Part shown: positions 8,249 through 16,636 of the stretch, in pieces | Layout: each line of letters opens with the position of its first letter | Position numbering within the stretch: position 1 is the first letter of the stretch | Source of the DNA: Aureimonas frigidaquae | GTDB taxonomy: Bacteria; Pseudomonadota; Alphaproteobacteria; Rhizobiales; Rhizobiaceae | Assembly (NCBI RefSeq): GCF_001463905.1 | Contig: NZ_BBWR01000002.1 | Span: 558,001 to 622,000, forward strand | Direction: 5' to 3' | DNA: 64,000 nucleotides | The notes under the pieces: model-generated | Databases searched by the model: none | The model's input: the letters and a program-made list of their open reading frames with translations, nothing else | What the model was told of the DNA's origin: nothing | Made by a program: the position numbers and the translations under genes

Positions 8249-10072
8249 TCAACCCGTTTCGCCGCCGACAAAAAGCGGCACCTTGCGGAAGGTCTCCACG
8301 TCGATGAGCCCCTGGTCGGAAATCCGCAAAGCGGGAATGACGACGAGGGCGAGCAGCGAGTGCTGCATATAGGCATTGTTCAACGTGCATCCCGACGCCC
8401 GCATCGCCGCCATCAGGCCTTGCGCCTTTTCGGCCACGACCTCCGCCCGCTGGTCCGACATCAGGCCGGCGATCGGCATTTCGACCAGGGCCTTTTCCTC
8501 CCCGTCCGCATAGAAGACGACCCCGCCGCCGATCTCGGCCAGCCGGTTGGCAGCCAAGGCCATGTTGTCCCGGTCGGTTCCCACGACGATCATGTGGTGG
8601 CTGTCATGCGCGACGGTCGATGCCATGGCGCAGGCGCCCGTATAGCCGAAGCCCGATACGAAGGCGTTGGTGACCTGGCCCGTCGCGCGGTGGCGCTCCA
8701 CCAGGGCGATATGCGCGACATCGCGGGCGGGATCGGCCGGCACATAGCCGTCGCGCGTGTCGAGTTCCACCGTCAGAGATTGGGTCGGGGCCTGGTTCTC
8801 GACCACACCGATCAGACGGGCCGTGACCTGAGCCGTATTGCCGGGCGCGGGCACGGCGAAGCGCTCGGCCGTCAGCGGCCCGGCCACATGAACCGTGTTG
8901 CGCGCCATGTCCGGATAGGCAAAAGGCGCCAGATCGACCAGGAGTTTGCCATCCTCGGCCATGCGGCGGCCCCGCGCATAGACGGCATCGATGGTCAGGC
9001 TCGCCAGATCGGAGACGATCAGGAAGTCCGCCCGCCGCCCCGGCGTGACGGAGCCGATCTCCCGCTCCAGGCCGAAATGCTCGGCCGTGTTCAGCGTGGC
9101 CATCTGGATGGCCGTCACGGGTTTCAGCCCCTGGGCGATCGCGTGGCGCACGACACGGTCCATATGGCCATCATGCACCAGCGTGCCGGAATGGCTGTCA
9201 TCCGTGCACAGGATGAAGTTGCGCAAATCCAGCCCGCGCTCGGTGACGGCGCGGATCTGCTCGGCCACGTCGTACCAGGCCGAGCCAAGGCGCAGCATGG
9301 CCTTCATGCCCTGCCGCACGCGGGCGATCGCGTCTTCCATCCGTGTGCCTTCGTGGTCGTCCTGCGGTCCGCCTGCGACATAGCCGTGAAAGGCGCGGCC
9401 GAGATCGGGCGAGGCATAGTGCCCGCCGACGGTCTTGCCGGCGCGCAGCGTGGCCGCGATGCCGCCGACCATGGTCGGATCGTTGGCGGCGACACCGGGG
9501 AAGTTCATCACCTCGCCCAGTCCGATGATGCCCGGCCAGCCCATGGCCTCGGCCACGTCCTCCGGGCCGATGCTGGCGCCGGCCATTTCCAGGCCGGGGG
9601 CGGATGGCACGCAGGACGGCATCTGGACCCAGACATTGATCGGCTGCGCCACCGCCTCGTCATGCATGAGGCGCACGCCGGCCAGGCCGAGCACATTGGC
9701 GATTTCGTGCGGATCGATGAACATGGAGGTCGTGCCGTGGGGAATGACCGCACGGCAGAACTCCGTCACGGTGATCATTCCGCTTTCCACGTGCATGTGC
9801 GCGTCGCACAGGCCGGGCACCACATAGCGGCCGGCGGCGTCCAGAACCTCAGTATCCGGCCCGATCGTATGGGTGGCGTCCGGCCCGCAATAGGCGAAGC
9901 GCCCCTGCCGGACAGCGATGTCCGTCGCCTCCACCACCTCGCCCGAATGCACGTTCACCCAGCGCGCATTGCGGATCACGAGGTCGGCCGCGCTCCTGCC
10001 CATGGCCACGTCCACAAGTTCCGCGGCGCAGTCCACGAAGGCCGTCATCGTCTGTGTCCGGTCGGCTGCCAT
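8249..10072 (-). CDS. ade: Adenine deaminase
   Basis: Amidohydrolase that deaminates adenine to hypoxanthine in purine salvage. The metal-binding motif DAHMHVESG is near residue 90, followed by PHGTTSMFIDPHEIANV and a CTDDSHSGTL block, all typical of the Ade family; the C-terminal half carries SHHMIVVGTD and GGVVFYADG blocks. I chose the ATG at 10072 because a GGAG sits 7 nt upstream; the ATG two codons earlier (10078) is too close to it, and the longer frame to 10240 has no support. At 607 residues it is slightly longer than E. coli Ade (588). Divergent from the aldehyde dehydrogenase, with a shared promoter region at 10073-10182. Confidence 0.93.
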   Translation of the reverse strand: MAADRTQTMTAFVDCAAELVDVAMGRSAADLVIRNARWVNVHSGEVVEATDIAVRQGRFAYCGPDATHTIGPDTEVLDAAGRYVVPGLCDAHMHVESGMITVTEFCRAVIPHGTTSMFIDPHEIANVLGLAGVRLMHDEAVAQPINVWVQMPSCVPSAPGLEMAGASIGPEDVAEAMGWPGIIGLGEVMNFPGVAANDPTMVGGIAATLRAGKTVGGHYASPDLGRAFHGYVAGGPQDDHEGTRMEDAIARVRQGMKAMLRLGSAWYDVAEQIRAVTERGLDLRNFILCTDDSHSGTLVHDGHMDRVVRHAIAQGLKPVTAIQMATLNTAEHFGLEREIGSVTPGRRADFLIVSDLASLTIDAVYARGRRMAEDGKLLVDLAPFAYPDMARNTVHVAGPLTAERFAVPAPGNTAQVTARLIGVVENQAPTQSLTVELDTRDGYVPADPARDVAHIALVERHRATGQVTNAFVSGFGYTGACAMASTVAHDSHHMIVVGTDRDNMALAANRLAEIGGGVVFYADGEEKALVEMPIAGLMSDQRAEVVAEKAQGLMAAMRASGCTLNNAYMQHSLLALVVIPALRISDQGLIDVETFRKVPLFVGGETG

Positions 10073-10182
10073 GTCCATTCTCCATCGATCGCGCGCATCC
10101 GCCTGACTGTCTAGCAGGGCGCGGCGCGAGGGGCTATCGTCGGTCGAAAGCGCCGCCTGCTGCGGCAACAGGGGGAGACGGC

Positions 10183-11631
10183 ATGTCACGAACCATTCCG
10201 GACAAGCGCAGCTTCTATATCGACGGAGCGTGGGTCGCACCCGTGCGCGCGCACGATCTCGACGTCATCGATCCGTCCACCGAGGAAGCGGTGGCCGTGA
10301 TCAGCCTGGGCAACCAGGACGATACGGACAAGGCCGTCGCCGCCGCCAAGGCCGCCTTCCCCGCCTGGTCGCGCTCCGAACCCGCCGAGCGCCTGGCGCT
10401 TGTCGAAAGGATCCTGTCCATCTATCAGCGGCGCGCCGACGAGATGGCTGCCGCGATCAGCCTGGAGATGGGCGCACCGAAAGATATGGCGCTGACCTCG
10501 CAGACGGCTGCCGGAACCGGCCATATCCGCAACTTCATCGAGGCCTTCCGTCACTTCGAGTTCATCCGGCCCCTCGGGCCGCATGCCCCGACATCGATGG
10601 TCGCCTTCGAACCGGTCGGCGTGGTCGGCCTGATCACGCCGTGGAACTGGCCGATGAACCAGGTCACGCTCAAGGTCATTCCCGCCCTCCTGGGCGGCAA
10701 CTGCTCGGTCCTCAAGCCGTCGGAGATCGCCCCGCTATCCTCCATGCTCTTTGCCGAGATTATGGACGAAGCCGGCGTGCCGTCCGGCGTCTTCAACCTC
10801 GTCAATGGCGATGGCAGCGGTGTGGGTACGCAATTGTCGACCCACCCGGATGTCGACATGATCAGCTTCACCGGCTCCACGCGCGCGGGCATCGCCATTA
10901 CCAAGGCCGCCGCCGATACGCTCAAGAAGGTCGTGCTGGAACTCGGTGGCAAGGGCGCCAACCTGATCTTCGCCGATGCGGATGCCGATGCCGTCGCGCG
11001 CGGAACGCGGCATTGCTTCAACAATTCGGGCCAAAGCTGCAACGCGCCCACGCGCATGTTCGTCGAGCGGCCGGTCTATGAAGAGGCCGTGGCGACAGCC
11101 GCCGAGATTGCCAGGAACACCAAGGTCGCTTCTGCCGACCAGCCGGGCCGGCATATCGGCCCGGTGGTCAGCAAGACGCAGTGGGACAAGATCCAGGGCC
11201 TGATCCAGGCGGGCATCGACGAAGGCGCGCGGCTCGTTGCCGGCGGAACCGGCCTGCCCGAGGGAGTCAATCGCGGCTACTTCGTCCGGCCGACCGTCTT
11301 CGCCGACGTCTCGAACGACATGACCATCGCCCGGCAGGAAATCTTCGGCCCGGTCCTGTCCATCATCCCCTTCGATACGGAAGAGGATGCCGTGGCCATG
11401 GCCAACGATACGATCTACGGCCTGACCAACTACGTCCAGACGTCGGATGGCGCGCGTCGCAACCGCCTGGCGCGGCAGTTACGCGCCGGCATGGTGGAGA
11501 CGAATGGCGAGTCGCTCGGGGCGGGTTCCGCCTTTGGCGGGGTCAAGGCCAGCGGCCGGGCACGCGAAGGCGGTATAATGGGCCTGGAGGAGTTCATGGA
11601 TTCCAAGCAGATTTCCGGCTGGAGCCGGTAA
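10183..11631 (+). CDS. Aldehyde dehydrogenase family protein (NAD(P)+-dependent)
   Basis: Oxidises an aldehyde to its acid with NAD(P)+. Key blocks are FEPVGVVGLITPWNWP (cofactor site), FTGSTRAG (Rossmann loop), the general base E253 in VLELGGKGAN, and the catalytic C286 in NSGQSCNAPTR; the EIFGPVLSI block is also present. The ATG at 10183 has a GGGGGAG ribosome-binding site 5 nt upstream. 482 residues, normal for the superfamily. The substrate cannot be assigned: no close betaine-aldehyde, succinate-semialdehyde or methylmalonate signature is decisive. It is divergent from ade. Confidence 0.9.
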   Translation: MSRTIPDKRSFYIDGAWVAPVRAHDLDVIDPSTEEAVAVISLGNQDDTDKAVAAAKAAFPAWSRSEPAERLALVERILSIYQRRADEMAAAISLEMGAPKDMALTSQTAAGTGHIRNFIEAFRHFEFIRPLGPHAPTSMVAFEPVGVVGLITPWNWPMNQVTLKVIPALLGGNCSVLKPSEIAPLSSMLFAEIMDEAGVPSGVFNLVNGDGSGVGTQLSTHPDVDMISFTGSTRAGIAITKAAADTLKKVVLELGGKGANLIFADADADAVARGTRHCFNNSGQSCNAPTRMFVERPVYEEAVATAAEIARNTKVASADQPGRHIGPVVSKTQWDKIQGLIQAGIDEGARLVAGGTGLPEGVNRGYFVRPTVFADVSNDMTIARQEIFGPVLSIIPFDTEEDAVAMANDTIYGLTNYVQTSDGARRNRLARQLRAGMVETNGESLGAGSAFGGVKASGRAREGGIMGLEEFMDSKQISGWSR

Positions 11632-11770
11632 CGCGTCGGAAGGCACGCGTCTTGATTATAAGCTAAACTTACTTGTATTCACTCGGGCACGACCCCAGAT
11701 CGGGGGACGTCGCGCTGGCCGCAACTGTAGCGAGCGCGGCTGTGCCGCAATCTCCATCGGGAAACGCCCT

Positions 11771-11938
11771 ATGACACACAAAGACGATGTGACTCCAACG
11801 GCGCCGCACGACATCTTCCCCATCGTCAGTTCCGGTGGCGCCAGTTCCGTCAGCATTCCGTCCGGCGCTGCGGCAGAGGCGCAAGGCACGCCGGAGGACA
11901 CATCTTCACGCAAGCCGGGCCATCTGCCGGAGGCATAG
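11771..11938 (+). CDS. Possible small protein, 55 residues
   Basis: An ATG-initiated frame of 55 codons (MTHKDDVTPT...HLPEA) lies in the gap between the aldehyde dehydrogenase and the PRC-barrel gene and ends 6 nt before a strong hairpin. It is hydrophilic, rich in Ser, Pro and Ala, with no membrane segment or recognisable domain. The ribosome-binding site is weak. The position just ahead of the terminator is the main argument for it; composition could equally be chance in GC-rich DNA. Confidence 0.25.
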   Translation: MTHKDDVTPTAPHDIFPIVSSGGASSVSIPSGAAAEAQGTPEDTSSRKPGHLPEA

Positions 11939-11943
11939 GAAAT

Positions 11944-11971
11944 CCCCGGCCCGGCGAATGCCGGACCGGGG
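11944..11971. terminator. GC-rich hairpin between convergent genes
   Basis: Two 12-nt arms (11944-11955 and 11960-11971) pair with one mismatch around a GAAT loop. It lies between the convergent aldehyde dehydrogenase and PRC-barrel genes. There is no clear T-run on either side, so it may act as a transcription barrier or RNA 3'-end stabiliser and not as a classical intrinsic terminator. Confidence 0.55.
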
Positions 11972-12007
11972 CTGGACGTTCGGAAAGCCTTCGACTGTCC
12001 GAGTGCC

Positions 12008-12775
12008 TTACTCGGCCGATTCGAACTCCGGCGCATCTTCGAGCTGGTCGCGGGTGTAATTGACCTGGATGTGGTCGATGCCCGCGCCGGACCAGCCCCA
12101 TCCGGTGCCGCCGGCCGTATCGGTCGTTGCGGCGGTGGTGCCCGTCGCGGCCGTACCAGTCGTGGCCGTGCCGGTCGTAGCCGCTCCGGTCGTGGCGCCC
12201 GTTGCGCCCATGCCGGTCCCTGTCGGCGCGGCGGCCGGGTCAGCGCCTTCCGTTCCGGTCGTCGCCCCGCCGGCCCCGGTCGTGGCCGCGCCACCCGTGG
12301 CAGCAGAATCATTCGCCGCGGCATCCTGCGCCATCACGAATTCGAGCTGATCGTTGGCAATGGCCACATCCTTGGTACCGATCCCGAGAAAGCCGCCGAC
12401 ACCCACCACGATCGCCTGGACCTGGCCCTGGTTGTTCAGCAGAAGGTCGTCGACCGTGCCGATGTTCTCACCGTCCGCGCCGCGGACATTGGCGCCCATC
12501 AGTCCGGAACCCAGCATCTGCGTTCCCTCCTGATAGGTGATGAAGCCGCTTTCGCCGGCTGCCCCGCCCTGCGCCGCCATGTCGCCGCCGCCCATCGCAC
12601 CACCGGCCGCGTCGGGCTGTGCACCCGGCTGGGCGCCATCGGCAGGCATGGGGGTGGTTCCCTCGGTCTGCGTGGCGGGATCGGTCGCCGGCGCGGCAGG
12701 GGTTGCCGTCTGCGCGAATGCAGGTCCGGCCATAGCGACCGAGGTGACGAAAGAGGCGATAATGAGCTTGTTCAT
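12008..12775 (-). CDS. Exported PRC-barrel domain protein with low-complexity tails
   Basis: 255 residues. A signal peptide (residues 1-21, cleavage after AFA) directs export. A PRC-barrel-like fold covers about residues 85-150 (MGANVRGADGENIGTVDDLLL, then VVGVGGFLGIGTKDVAI). PRC barrels bind small ligands or partner proteins, and stand-alone periplasmic versions are common in Rhizobiales but poorly understood. The domain is flanked by Ala/Pro/Gly-rich linkers; residues about 160-225 are nearly all A, T and G in ATTG/ATGT-like repeats, so the gene may vary in length between strains. Promoter would lie in 12776-12858, next to the split tRNA. Confidence 0.8.
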   Translation of the reverse strand: MNKLIIASFVTSVAMAGPAFAQTATPAAPATDPATQTEGTTPMPADGAQPGAQPDAAGGAMGGGDMAAQGGAAGESGFITYQEGTQMLGSGLMGANVRGADGENIGTVDDLLLNNQGQVQAIVVGVGGFLGIGTKDVAIANDQLEFVMAQDAAANDSAATGGAATTGAGGATTGTEGADPAAAPTGTGMGATGATTGAATTGTATTGTAATGTTAATTDTAGGTGWGWSGAGIDHIQVNYTRDQLEDAPEFESAE

Positions 12776-12858
12776 AGCAATTTCCTTGTGAAAGGTTCAC
12801 GAGGCAAACAACCTGAACAGGCGCATCGTTCCGAACAAACTCGTTAGCTGCATGATAG

Positions 12859-13165
12859 TGGTGCGGACGACGGGGATCGAACCCGTACTCTCCAGGAGAG
12901 GCAGATTTTCGTACCACTTCGACTTTCGCCGCCGCTTGCGCGTTCGTGGTCTGGACTGTCCCTTCGCCTTGGCCGTCAGGCTTTAGGCGCCACCCGTCCA
13001 GTCTCTACACCTTCCCTCCCTGGCGGGAGGGCTTGGCTCGGGATTGGCCTGGGGCATGCCTGCCCGTTAGCGTTCCCCGAATTTGAGCGGTTCTACGTCG
13101 CGGATTTCCCCGCGCGCACTCCAAATCGTAAAGTCTGCTGCGTCTACCAGTTTCGCCACGTCCGC
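12859..13165 (-). tRNA. tRNA-Leu(UAA), interrupted by a group I intron
   Basis: Read on the minus strand, the 5' exon (13165-13131) gives the acceptor strand GCGGACG, a D-arm with GGTAGACGC and the 5' anticodon strand GCAGA followed by C, U33 and U34. The 3' exon (12909-12859) begins with A35-A36, continues with the 3' anticodon strand TCTGC, a long variable arm (CTCTC-CTG-GAGAG), a T-arm (ACGGG TTCGATC CCCGT), the acceptor strand CGTCCGC, A73 and an encoded CCA. Removing 12910-13130 restores a 7-nt loop CUUAAAA with anticodon UAA and a 5-bp stem. The long variable arm independently identifies a class II leucine tRNA. A scan that does not allow introns would miss this gene. Confidence 0.93.
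12910..13130 (-). other. Group I intron (cyanobacterial tRNA-Leu type, probably IC3) in the anticodon loop
   Basis: 221 nt inserted between U34 and A35 of tRNA-Leu(UAA), the position used by the cyanobacterial and plastid tRNA-Leu intron. The 5' exon ends in U and the intron ends in G, as group I splicing needs. Core segments match the pattern I know from the Anabaena intron: ATTCGGGGAACGCTAACG (near 13083-13066), CCAATCCCGAGCCAAGCC (near 13047-13030), AAGGTGTAGAGACTGGACGG (near 13013-12994) and, close to the 3' end, GGGACAGTCC followed by a GCGGCGGCGAAAGTCG stem. There is no open reading frame inside, so no homing endonuclease. Self-splicing is expected from the family but not shown here. 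Confidence 0.9.
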
Positions 13166-13254
13166 CCGACGACGCGCCATGAGTGCAAGCCAGCAGGCAT
13201 GGCGGCGCCGAACGCGGCATATCTAGCCCAGATCGGCTTCATGCGGAAGCTGCA

Positions 13255-14037
13255 TCAGGCGAAGCGGTTCTTGATCTGGCGCAGCCGGCGGACCAGGGGC
13301 TCGACACCGGGAATGCGATCGGGCCAGCCCTGGAGCTGGATATCCGTGCGGGAGGAACGCTGAAAACCCAGCGATTCCCGCGTCACGAAGGTTGAGAATT
13401 GCGGGTAGGCTGCGCGGAACCAATTATAGGCGCCGTCCACATGCATCGGCCCCCCGTCGGGTGATCCCGCGGGGCGTTCCAGAATCGCTTCCAGATAAGG
13501 AATGGCGCGCAGGATCGCCTCCCGTTGGAATGCGACGATGTGCAGGCAGATGATGCTGTCGGATGCCGGAACCTCGACGAGCAAGGGGCCGGATCGTGGG
13601 ATGGCCGTCAGCTCCGGCGGCCGGAAACCGTAGACCATGCCCCAGTCGCGCGATGAAAGTTCCGCTGCAAGTCCAGGTATCAACGCATTGACATTGCGCG
13701 CAAAATTCAGATCGTCCTCCAGCACGAGGACGGCGTTCCAATTCTCGTCCCGGGCCAGCTTGAGGACGCCGAGATGGCTGAGAAAACAGCCCCGCGTTCC
13801 GATATTGGGGAACCCGGCCGCCTCGGACGGCCGGATCCCGTTGAAGATGGTGACCGATGGGTGGTCGAGCGACAGGCCGATGCGGCGCAACTGGGCGTCT
13901 ATCTCGGCCCGCCGGTCGGCGCGTTCCGGCAGGTTGATCACCACGATACGGTCGAAGACCGACAGGAGCGCCGGCCCCGTTGCGCCGAAGTTGGCCCGAA
14001 CTGGATTCGTCATATGTGCGATCACCGGCGCTGACAT
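13255..14037 (-). CDS. Glycosyltransferase family 25 (LPS-type)
   Basis: Sugar transferase of the LPS galactosyl/glucosyltransferase type. The family start block FDRIVVINLPERADRRAEI is about residue 22, RGCFLSHLGVLKLA follows, and the metal-binding acidic motif is VLVLEDDLNF. The C-terminal part contains DGAYNWFRAAYPQFSTFVT. The start is uncertain: ATGs at 14037 and 14013 and a TTG at 14109 preceded by a GGAAGG are all possible. Its position at the edge of the polysaccharide locus fits transfer of a sugar onto a surface glycan. Confidence 0.8.
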   Translation of the reverse strand: MSAPVIAHMTNPVRANFGATGPALLSVFDRIVVINLPERADRRAEIDAQLRRIGLSLDHPSVTIFNGIRPSEAAGFPNIGTRGCFLSHLGVLKLARDENWNAVLVLEDDLNFARNVNALIPGLAAELSSRDWGMVYGFRPPELTAIPRSGPLLVEVPASDSIICLHIVAFQREAILRAIPYLEAILERPAGSPDGGPMHVDGAYNWFRAAYPQFSTFVTRESLGFQRSSRTDIQLQGWPDRIPGVEPLVRRLRQIKNRFA

Positions 14038-14187
14038 GGTGGGATGGGACCGCGCATTCCAAGCGCGGCGAACCATGCCACTGTGGACGGCCAGGCCCAT
14101 GCACAACAAGTTCGCCTTCCAGTTCCGGCATCATACTTTCGTATGAAGCGCCCGGGCGGCGTCATCCCGAAGCGGTCGGCCTGGCGC

Positions 14188-14697
14188 CTAGCCGCGCGCG
14201 TCGCGCTTGGCCTGGGCATCCCTGACGAACTGGGATACGCGCCCTGCTTCCATGGAACTGCCGATCTTGCGGGTCTTGTCGCTTTCCACCGGTTGCATGC
14301 CGCGATTGCGGGTTCTGCCGGCACCCGGGCGCTCGGGCCGCCCGGCGGCGCGCTTCAGTTCGAGCGCGCGTGCGGCGTTGTCCTGAAGGCCGGCACGCCG
14401 CTCGGCGGCCTTGCGCCGTGCCAGTTCCTTATTGAGCCGGCGGACGGCCTCGGCCAGAAGACCAGCCTTCTGCCGCATGCCCGAATTGTCGTGATCGAAA
14501 CCACCGCCGCGCCGCGCATTGCGCCTGGCGCGCGATGCGAGCGCCTGCGCCCGGTCCCGCCGTTCGCGCAGGCGGCCGAGCGTATCGCGCAGGTCGGACT
14601 GGCTTGCGGCCTGCAAGGCGGGGTGATGCGTCGCCTCGACCAGTTCGCGCTCGCTCGTATCTAGAATGCGGGCTTCGTCCTTGATGCGGGTGCTCAT
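14188..14697 (-). CDS. Uncharacterised charged, helical protein
   Basis: 169 residues, not recognised. The first 100 residues are rich in Arg, Glu and Ala with few hydrophobics (DLRDTLGRLRERRDRAQALA), predicting long helices or a coiled coil; the C-terminal part is basic (RRAAGRPERPGAGRTRNRG). No signal peptide and no membrane segment. The ATG at 14697 has a GGAAGAG ribosome-binding site; the longer frame to 14724 adds nine unsupported residues. The basic charge would suit nucleic-acid binding, but that is only a composition argument. Confidence 0.7.
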   Translation of the reverse strand: MSTRIKDEARILDTSERELVEATHHPALQAASQSDLRDTLGRLRERRDRAQALASRARRNARRGGGFDHDNSGMRQKAGLLAEAVRRLNKELARRKAAERRAGLQDNAARALELKRAAGRPERPGAGRTRNRGMQPVESDKTRKIGSSMEAGRVSQFVRDAQAKRDARG

Positions 14698-14769
14698 CTC
14701 TCTTCCTTCGATTGTTATCGACAAGAGATGAAATTGCCCGGGCCATGCAGCCGTTCCGTCACGACCCTG

Positions 14770-15486
14770 TCAGTGGCGCGGGCGGCGTCGGGGCCGGCCC
14801 GCCAGGGCCAGGAACGTCGTCATCAACGGCGTGCGTGGGTCCGCCCGCAGGCTGCGGGGGATGCCGGCCGGCTGGCGGTGCGCCAAAGGCCGGGTGGAAA
14901 CGTATGTTCCAAGGTTGCGATGCGCGGACCGGAACGCCAGGAGAAGCGATGCCATATCGTTGAGCTCATCGCCCGCCAGAAGGACCTCTCCGGCGCGGCC
15001 CCGCATCCACGCGGCCAGCGCAGAGGCCCCGCGCCGCGACAGGCCGATCAGGCCCCAGCCCACCACCGCTTCCCCCGGCAGGATTGGACGCAAGGGCGCC
15101 GCTCCCTCGCCGGCATCTTCCTCGCCCTGAAGGAGAAGATCCCAGCTCACGCCGGACAGCGCGTCCAGGGCGGCCTTCAAATGGGAGAGTTCGCTGCGCG
15201 ACATGCGGGTATCGGCACGCAGGACCATCAGCGTCTGGCGGCCGGATACGACGAAGCCGTCCAGAACCGCCAGAAGCGGCCCTGCCTCTTCGGGCGCACC
15301 CGGCGGCGTCGGGGCGGAAGCGTCCGTCACGAGCCGGTCCATGAGCTCGCCGACCATCTCCACGCCCAGTCCAAGCATCGGCAGAAGGGCGGTGACCTCG
15401 CGCCGATGGACCGTCCGATCCGGCCCCGGCACCAGACGCACCATGTCGATGCGCGTCAGTATGTCGATGTTCGGTCCCGTCTGCAT
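14770..15486 (-). CDS. Uncharacterised protein, 238 residues
   Basis: Not recognised. The protein is soluble, with no signal peptide or membrane helix; it has hydrophobic strand-like stretches (PLLAVLDGFVVSG, QTLMVLRAD) alternating with helices. The ATG at 15486 has a run of six G residues as ribosome-binding site. It lies 77 nt downstream of the next minus-strand gene and is probably in the same transcript as the glycosyltransferase block, which suggests a role linked to surface polysaccharide or its regulation. Confidence 0.65.
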   Translation of the reverse strand: MQTGPNIDILTRIDMVRLVPGPDRTVHRREVTALLPMLGLGVEMVGELMDRLVTDASAPTPPGAPEEAGPLLAVLDGFVVSGRQTLMVLRADTRMSRSELSHLKAALDALSGVSWDLLLQGEEDAGEGAAPLRPILPGEAVVGWGLIGLSRRGASALAAWMRGRAGEVLLAGDELNDMASLLLAFRSAHRNLGTYVSTRPLAHRQPAGIPRSLRADPRTPLMTTFLALAGRPRRRPRH

Positions 15487-15563
15487 TCGCCCCCCATGCC
15501 CGGCCAGAGTTCAGCAAGGGGCGTTCCGCCTGCCTTTGCGTCCTGACTTTGAAGCCGTCTCAT

Positions 15564-16592
15564 TCACCCTGTCGCCAGGACACGCTTTCCACGTTCGGCA
15601 CCGTGCAGGCGCTCGTCCTTGCGGATCATCCGGGCGGCGGCCAGCAAGGCGCCGCTGCGCATGTCGACGACCGGTTCGGAACCGAGCGCCGACAGGCGGA
15701 TTCCCATCTGGCCGCGTCCCGGATGAACGGGGGGCCAGATCTCCACCGAGAAGTAGCGTGCGGCGCTGCGGTCGATATCGCCCCAGAACTGCACGACGAC
15801 ACCGCCGGGCATCAGCTCGGGCAGGCGTGAAACGGCGTTCAGGTCCAGCCGGTACTCGCGCGATGGCGTCATGGCCAGGATGACCGCCTCGAACGGGCCT
15901 TGCGATACGGCATCGAGCGACCCGGCCGTCACGATCTGCGCGCCGGCCGCCCGCAATCCCGTTTCCAGGACATCCTGCATCTCGTTGTCGCACAAAAGCA
16001 GGCAGCGGCTTTGTTCCGGCAGCAGCCCCGCCTGGCGCATCTGCAACAGGCAGAGCGGCGCCAGAAATTCGGCAATCCCCGATTCCGGATCGGCGATGTT
16101 GACGGCAGCGACCTGCATGTCGAAGGCGCCGCGCTGGCTGAGATCCAGCCCGCCCGATACGGCGCCGCGACTATCGAAGAGCATGGCCAGGACAGAGCTG
16201 GGCGGCAGCATGGACAGAAGCGCCGGCTTGATCAGCGAAGACTGCCGTTCGACCGCGATGATGTCGACCTGGCGCGCCATTGCGGGCTCGACCGTCTCGG
16301 TGAAGTCGATCCGGCTTTCCAGCCCCATTTCCGCGCTTGCGCGGCGGATCATCGCCTCGACCTGCGCGCTGCGAACGGTGGCCCGCAGTGGCCCGGCCGC
16401 GATGATGCGTGCCGCACCGGCCCGTGCGGCCGCCAGGATGGTGACGAAATCCTCTTCCGTCCGGGCATCGGTCAGGACGCTCAGGCCGGACAGGTCCAGT
16501 CCGATATCCGCGCGCCGGCGATCGACGATTTCCAGAAGGCGGCCGCTGGTGGAATCCGCCCAGATCATATTGTTCTCATGTGTGTCTGACAT
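15564..16592 (-). CDS. Uncharacterised protein with two apparent alpha/beta (Rossmann-like) halves
   Basis: 342 residues, not recognised. The pattern of short hydrophobic strands followed by helices appears twice: LDLSGLSVLTDARTEEDFVT in the N-half, and SRCLLLCDNEMQDVLETGL plus GAQIVTAGSL in the C-half, where the second part resembles a nucleotide-binding fold without a classical GxGxxG. There is no signal peptide. I chose ATG 16592; the longer frame to 16721 overlaps the upstream gene. The gene sits 44 nt after the Tat-exported protein gene on the same strand, so co-transcription is likely. Confidence 0.65.
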   Translation of the reverse strand: MSDTHENNMIWADSTSGRLLEIVDRRRADIGLDLSGLSVLTDARTEEDFVTILAAARAGAARIIAAGPLRATVRSAQVEAMIRRASAEMGLESRIDFTETVEPAMARQVDIIAVERQSSLIKPALLSMLPPSSVLAMLFDSRGAVSGGLDLSQRGAFDMQVAAVNIADPESGIAEFLAPLCLLQMRQAGLLPEQSRCLLLCDNEMQDVLETGLRAAGAQIVTAGSLDAVSQGPFEAVILAMTPSREYRLDLNAVSRLPELMPGGVVVQFWGDIDRSAARYFSVEIWPPVHPGRGQMGIRLSALGSEPVVDMRSGALLAAARMIRKDERLHGAERGKRVLATG

Positions 16593-16636
16593 GGTCGCCG
16601 CCGGTACTGTGAACGCGTGCAGGGAATGGGTTCTCG

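Noticed and set aside
13005-13220. A 71-codon minus-strand frame across the split tRNA
   Set aside because: It lies within the group I intron and 5' exon; the RNA structure explains the sequence fully.
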